Of a DNA stretch of 10,039 bases, positions 7,677 to 10,039 are shown piece after piece. The notes under the pieces are model-generated. The model did not search any database, was not told the DNA's origin, and saw nothing but the letters and a program-made list of their open reading frames with translations. The stretch is taken from NCBI GenBank assembly GCA_020025255.1, contig JAHHSK010000066.1, positions 1 to 10,039 of the forward strand. Direction: 5' to 3'. Source of the stretch: Ruthenibacterium sp. (GTDB taxonomy: Bacteria; Bacillota; Clostridia; Oscillospirales; Ruminococcaceae). The position numbers and the translations under genes were made by a program. Every line of letters starts with the position of its first letter. The first letter of the stretch is position 1.

Positions 7677-7704
7677 TTGCATCCTGCGGTATTTCTGATA
7701 TTAT
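7677..7704 (+). promoter_or_regulatory. Candidate promoter of the PP2C gene
   Basis: TATTAT at 7699-7704 is preceded by TGA, making an extended -10 (TGnTATTAT). TTGCAT at 7677-7682 could serve as a weak -35 with a 16-bp spacer. The gene starts about 50 bp downstream. It lies about 100 bp from the oppositely directed ABC-F promoter. Confidence 0.5.
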
Positions 7705-7754
7705 TTATTAAAAGGGCAGGATTTCAGGGATCGAAACGAAACGGGGGAAGCACA

Positions 7755-8624
7755 ATGAAATCAGAATGGGAGGTGTTCCATGCGGTTTCCATCGGCACAG
7801 CTCATCTGGAAATGGGGAAAGTCTGTCAGGATGCGGCAGCAAGCGGAACAAATGTGGTTCTATCTTATGCAGCAGTAAGCGATGGACACGGCGGTAACGA
7901 TTATTTTCGTTCGGATCGGGGAAGCCAATTTGCGGTTGCGTCTTTCAAACGAGTAATCGCAAGGGGACGAAACATTGTAAATATTGCCCGTGGAATCCGG
8001 GAAGATAACCCGATGCCTTCCGTTGATCAGCTGGTGCAGCAAATCATAGAGGAGTGGAACCGATACGTTGATGCCGATATTGCAAATCAGCCATTTCAGC
8101 CAGAAGAAATGAAGGAAACCTCCCCTCAAATGACGGAATTTTACAGGCATGCACAATGGCGTCGAATTGCTTATGGAACAACTCTGATCGGATTTGTTGT
8201 GGTGCAGAACTGCTGCTTTGGCATTCAGATCGGAGATGGAACATGTGTTGCATTGACCCAACAGGGAGAGTATATCCAGCCGATTGCGCACGATACGGCT
8301 TGCTTCAAAAACATTACAACTTCATTGTGCGACCCGCAGGCAAGGGAAAAATTTCGAGTGTATACCAGCCAATCGCTTCCCGTGGCGGTGTTTGTTGGTA
8401 CGGATGGAATCGATAACAGTTTCGTCGATGATAAAGCCCTCTATAAATTTTATAACACTATTGTAAGCGGTATTGCAGAAATGGAACCCGAACAGGCAGC
8501 GCAGCAGCTAGCGCAGTATCTGCCGCTTCTTTCGAAAGAGGGAAGCCGCGACGATATGGCAGTGGGAATGCTGTTTCGCACCGGGCAGATTCGAAAAATG
8601 TTCCCGGCACCGAAGCAAACATAA
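7755..8624 (+). CDS. PP2C-family Ser/Thr protein phosphatase
   Basis: The 289-residue protein has the order of motifs of the bacterial PP2C fold: an N-terminal GTAHLEMGKVCQDA (about 14-27), the metal-binding SDGHGG with Asp43, an IGDG turn with Asp161, GTDGID with Asp217, and a C-terminal SRDDMAV with Asp266-Asp267. The aspartates would hold two Mn or Mg ions that cleave phospho-Ser/Thr. It lacks membrane segments and added domains. The GTxH...CQDA form is typical of stand-alone phosphatases that often sit beside a Ser/Thr kinase or a von Willebrand A protein, but neither is present here. The ATG at 7755 follows GGGGGAAG; a longer frame beginning at 7677 overlaps the promoter and has no ribosome binding site. 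Target proteins are unknown. Confidence 0.88.
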   Translation: MKSEWEVFHAVSIGTAHLEMGKVCQDAAASGTNVVLSYAAVSDGHGGNDYFRSDRGSQFAVASFKRVIARGRNIVNIARGIREDNPMPSVDQLVQQIIEEWNRYVDADIANQPFQPEEMKETSPQMTEFYRHAQWRRIAYGTTLIGFVVVQNCCFGIQIGDGTCVALTQQGEYIQPIAHDTACFKNITTSLCDPQAREKFRVYTSQSLPVAVFVGTDGIDNSFVDDKALYKFYNTIVSGIAEMEPEQAAQQLAQYLPLLSKEGSRDDMAVGMLFRTGQIRKMFPAPKQT

Positions 8625-8696
8625 GCGGTCAGACACAGTTGCAGCGTTGCTTCCGGCCTGAAGATAAAAGCACATTCAATGAAAAGGAGAATCGAT

Positions 8697-9086
8697 ATGC
8701 TGTACACCACTCGATTTATGCTTGCCGTAGGGCATGTGCTTGAAAGCAAAGCACAGCTGGATTATGCAAGGGGAAATTTATCAAAAGAACATTTTGATAA
8801 ATTATATAGGTCAAGAAGAAACTTAGTAATATTTCAAGCGATTCCTTGGATTTTGTTTGCTGTGGGGATTCTTTGCGTGTTTTTATTTGTTCCGGCGCAA
8901 GAAGTTCCCTACGGCCATGCGAGTATGAGGGAAACAATGCTTTTGTTCGGTGCCGTATTTTTTATTTTCTTTTACATGTTTTGGCTCATAATATCTCAAT
9001 TTGTCGTGGGGAAATTATGGCATAAATATGTTAAATGGTATAAAAAGGCAGGAACCATGGCGGAACTGTATCGGTTATTAAAATAG
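8697..9086 (+). CDS. Small two-helix membrane protein, unknown function
   Basis: This 129-residue protein has a charged, probably cytoplasmic N-terminal part of about 40 residues. Two strongly hydrophobic segments follow (about 43-66 and 81-104, the second very Phe-rich), then a basic C-terminal tail containing WHKYVKWYKKAG. By the positive-inside rule both ends face the cytosol with a short outer loop between. I do not recognise the family and see no catalytic motif. The ATG at 8697 is preferred over the in-frame ATG at 8679 because AGGAG lies 7 bases before it and overlaps the earlier candidate. It is 72 bp downstream of the phosphatase gene and may share its transcript. Its DNA is distinctly AT-rich (one 60-base row from 8761 has 15 G or C), unlike the phosphatase gene. 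Confidence 0.75.
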   Translation: MLYTTRFMLAVGHVLESKAQLDYARGNLSKEHFDKLYRSRRNLVIFQAIPWILFAVGILCVFLFVPAQEVPYGHASMRETMLLFGAVFFIFFYMFWLIISQFVVGKLWHKYVKWYKKAGTMAELYRLLK

Positions 9087-9156
9087 GGTATGGGGGAAGC
9101 TGTGTCCGTTTGTTCCTGCGAAGACAAAATATAAATTTTCATTTTTGAGGGGACTT

Positions 9157-9675
9157 ATGCGAAGTTATGCAAATAAAGAGGAATTGAAAGCCGAAATAAA
9201 TAAGACGTTTGAAAAATATATTATGGAATTTGATGCGATTCCGGAATCGCTCAAAGATAAAAGAGTTGAGTCAGTGGATCGAACCCCGGCAGAAAACCTT
9301 GCCTATCAAGTTGGCTGGACAACACTGCTTCTTACATGGGAAGAGGATGAAAAAAACGGACTTACGGTAAGCACTCCATCGGAAAAATTCAAGTGGAATC
9401 AATTAGGGCAGTTATATCAATGGTTTACCGATACCTACGCTCCGTTATCTCTGCAAGAGTTGAAAATAAAATTACATGAAAATGTCAATGCGATATGCGC
9501 AATGATTGACTTGCTAAGCGAAGAAGAATTGTTTCACCCCCATATGAGAAAATGGGCCGATGAAGCAACAAAAACAGCGGTATGGGAAGTCTATAAGTTT
9601 ATCCATGTAAATACGGTGGCACCGTTTGGAACGTTCCGAACGAAAATAAGAAAGTGGAAAAAGATAGCACTATAA
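9157..9675 (+). CDS. ClbS/DfsB-like (DUF1706) four-helix bundle protein
   Basis: The 172-residue soluble, helical protein begins MRSYANKEELKAEI and has the family's usual length. It shows the typical order: an early helix with an EFDAIP turn, the VDRTPAENLAYQVGW segment, a TWEEDEKNG stretch, a Trp-rich FKWNQLGQLYQWF region and a C-terminal helix with FIHVNTVAPFGTFRTKIRKW. These features match the DUF1706/ClbS family as I know it. The founding member ClbS protects the colibactin producer by opening the toxin's cyclopropane warhead, but most Firmicutes members have no proven substrate. No toxin biosynthesis gene lies nearby, so I do not infer colibactin resistance. The ATG at 9157 follows GAGGGG; an in-frame TTG at 9145 lies inside that binding site. 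It is AT-rich like the gene before it. Confidence 0.85.
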   Translation: MRSYANKEELKAEINKTFEKYIMEFDAIPESLKDKRVESVDRTPAENLAYQVGWTTLLLTWEEDEKNGLTVSTPSEKFKWNQLGQLYQWFTDTYAPLSLQELKIKLHENVNAICAMIDLLSEEELFHPHMRKWADEATKTAVWEVYKFIHVNTVAPFGTFRTKIRKWKKIAL

Positions 9676-9732
9676 TTTCCTGCTTGCCGATTTTCCAATC
9701 ATCGAGCCAACCCGAACAGGCAAAGCGGAATA

Positions 9733-9782
9733 CCGGCCGCCCATGCACAGAAAGCGGCCGCTTCTTTTGTGCATGCGGCTGG
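9733..9782. repeat. GC-rich nested inverted repeat
   Basis: CATGCACA (9742-9749) is the exact inverted match of TGTGCATG (9768-9775). Between them sits the perfect palindrome AGCGGCCGCT (9753-9762). Flanking bases add an imperfect outer match (CCGGCCGC with GCGGCTGG). The row 9721-9780 has 36 G or C of 60, in contrast to the AT-rich gene upstream. Confidence 0.6.
9734..9768 (+). terminator. Likely terminator after the ClbS-like gene
   Basis: CGGCCGC (9734-9740) pairs with GCGGCCG (9754-9760) across a 13-nt loop and is followed by CTTCTTTT. This is a compact GC-rich stem with a T-rich tail about 60 bp after the gene's stop. The same bases can also take part in a larger overlapping hairpin. 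Confidence 0.55.
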
Positions 9783-9892
9783 GAACAGGCGGCACAACCG
9801 TCTGATTACGGCCGGCGTTTGGCTGCGTAGGGAAAAGTGTACAGCTTAGTGTTTCATCAGATAAAAAGAAAAAGCCTGTAAACCTTGCCTTA

Positions 9893-9926
9893 ACAGTGAT
9901 AAGGAACTAATTCACTTATCAACTGT
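9893..9926 (+). promoter_or_regulatory. Leader hairpin 1 upstream of the right-edge gene
   Basis: ACAGT (9893-9897), GATAAG (9898-9903) and GAA (9904-9906) pair in order with TTC (9911-9913), CTTATC (9915-9920) and ACTGT (9922-9926). This gives a 14-bp stem with two single-A bulges and a CTAA loop. There is no T-run after it, so it looks more like a leader RNA structure or a protein-binding site than a terminator. Confidence 0.55.
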
Positions 9927-9952
9927 CAGCCAACGGATTTCGGGTGCATACG

Positions 9953-9998
9953 AAACTCCCGTTTGTTTCACAGTGATGTGATTCAAACGGGAGTTTTC
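9953..9998 (+). terminator. Strong terminator-like or attenuator hairpin before the right-edge gene
   Basis: AAACTCCCGTTTG (9953-9965) pairs perfectly with 9984-9996 over 13 bp. Inside its loop TCACA (9968-9972) pairs with TGTGA (9977-9981) around a GTGA tetraloop. The stem runs into TTTTC and then only a mixed T-rich tail. Its 3' end is about 25 bp before the ribosome binding site of the next gene. It could end incoming transcripts or act as a regulated attenuator. A shorter alternative stem, TTTCG (9938-9942) with CGAAA (9951-9955), shares bases with it and could act as an antiterminator. Confidence 0.6.
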
Positions 9999-10035
9999 TG
10001 TATTTATCAACCTTTACGATTTGGAGGAATATAAA

Positions 10036-10039
10036 ATGA
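10036..10039 (+). CDS. Start of a gene running off the right edge
   Basis: An ATG at 10036-10038 follows GGAGG (10023-10027) with an 8-base AT-rich spacer, an excellent initiation site. Only the first codon and one further base are inside the window, so the product cannot be identified. The long structured leader before it suggests a regulated gene. Confidence 0.55.

Larger units (their letters stand above)
9676..10035 (+). other. Gene-free 360-bp region: terminator block, then leader of the next gene
   Basis: No convincing coding frame fits here. The first half (to about 9835) is GC-rich and holds the nested inverted repeat. The second half is AT-richer and holds two strong hairpins ahead of a ribosome binding site. 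The drop in GC near 9840 may mark a junction between two pieces of DNA. I could not place a convincing -35/-10 pair. Confidence 0.5.

Noticed and set aside
7515..7682. In-frame N-terminal extension of the ABC-F protein by 56 residues
   Set aside because: It has no ribosome binding site, overlaps the likely promoter, and the extra residues are not part of the ABC-F fold. The internal ATG has an ideal GGAGG.
7963..7971. Another GGGGACGAA, the same 9-mer as the candidate LytTR repeat
   Set aside because: Single copy inside the phosphatase coding sequence with no partner 21 bp away; likely chance.
9090..9134. 14-codon open frame between the membrane protein and ClbS-like genes
   Set aside because: No properly spaced ribosome binding site, and no leader-like hairpin follows it.
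9944..9976. Ten-codon GTG frame overlapping the leader hairpin, a possible leader peptide
   Set aside because: The upstream Shine-Dalgarno match is weak and the start is GTG; kept only as an idea to test with the leader.

Overview
The window looks like chromosome, possibly with mobile stretches, from a Gram-positive Clostridia member, most plausibly an Oscillospiraceae/Ruminococcaceae-type gut bacterium. This is inferred from strong AGGAGG-type ribosome binding sites, moderate GC content (about 50% in hand-counted coding rows), a LytTR regulator paired with a GHKL kinase, and paired ABC exporters. No rRNA, tRNA, CRISPR array or transposase was seen.

Left part (1-7514). A partial unknown gene runs off the left edge on the + strand (2-253). 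Everything else here is on the minus strand. In transcription order it is: an ABC-F ATPase of Uup type (7514-5745); a LytTR response regulator (5690-4989); a short, soluble GHKL histidine kinase with no sensor domain (4970-4308); a 128-bp regulatory gap; and two ABC exporter half-transporters (4179-2356 and 2372-480) that overlap by 17 bp. A strong minus-strand terminator (432-468) closes the set. The regulatory gap holds two exact 9-bp direct repeats (TTCGTCCCC on the minus strand) with a 12-bp spacer. That is the geometry expected of a LytTR operator, and the downstream repeat also forms one arm of a perfect 12-bp hairpin. The simplest reading is a self-contained module: the kinase and regulator sense something, possibly through or because of the exporter, and switch on the exporter pair. 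The substrate is unknown and no precursor peptide gene is visible.

Right part (7515-9675). A 240-bp divergent promoter region separates ABC-F from three + strand genes: a stand-alone PP2C-type phosphatase (7755-8624), a small two-helix membrane protein (8697-9086) and a ClbS/DfsB (DUF1706) four-helix protein (9157-9675). The last two are clearly AT-richer than the rest, with single 60-base rows at 25-35% GC, which hints at a different origin.

Right edge (9676-10039). There is no gene body here. A GC-rich nested inverted repeat and likely terminator (about 9733-9782) is followed by an AT-richer leader with two strong hairpins (9893-9926 and 9953-9996). A well-formed ribosome binding site and an ATG at 10036 open a gene lying almost wholly outside the window. 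The leader has the look of an attenuation-controlled 5' UTR.
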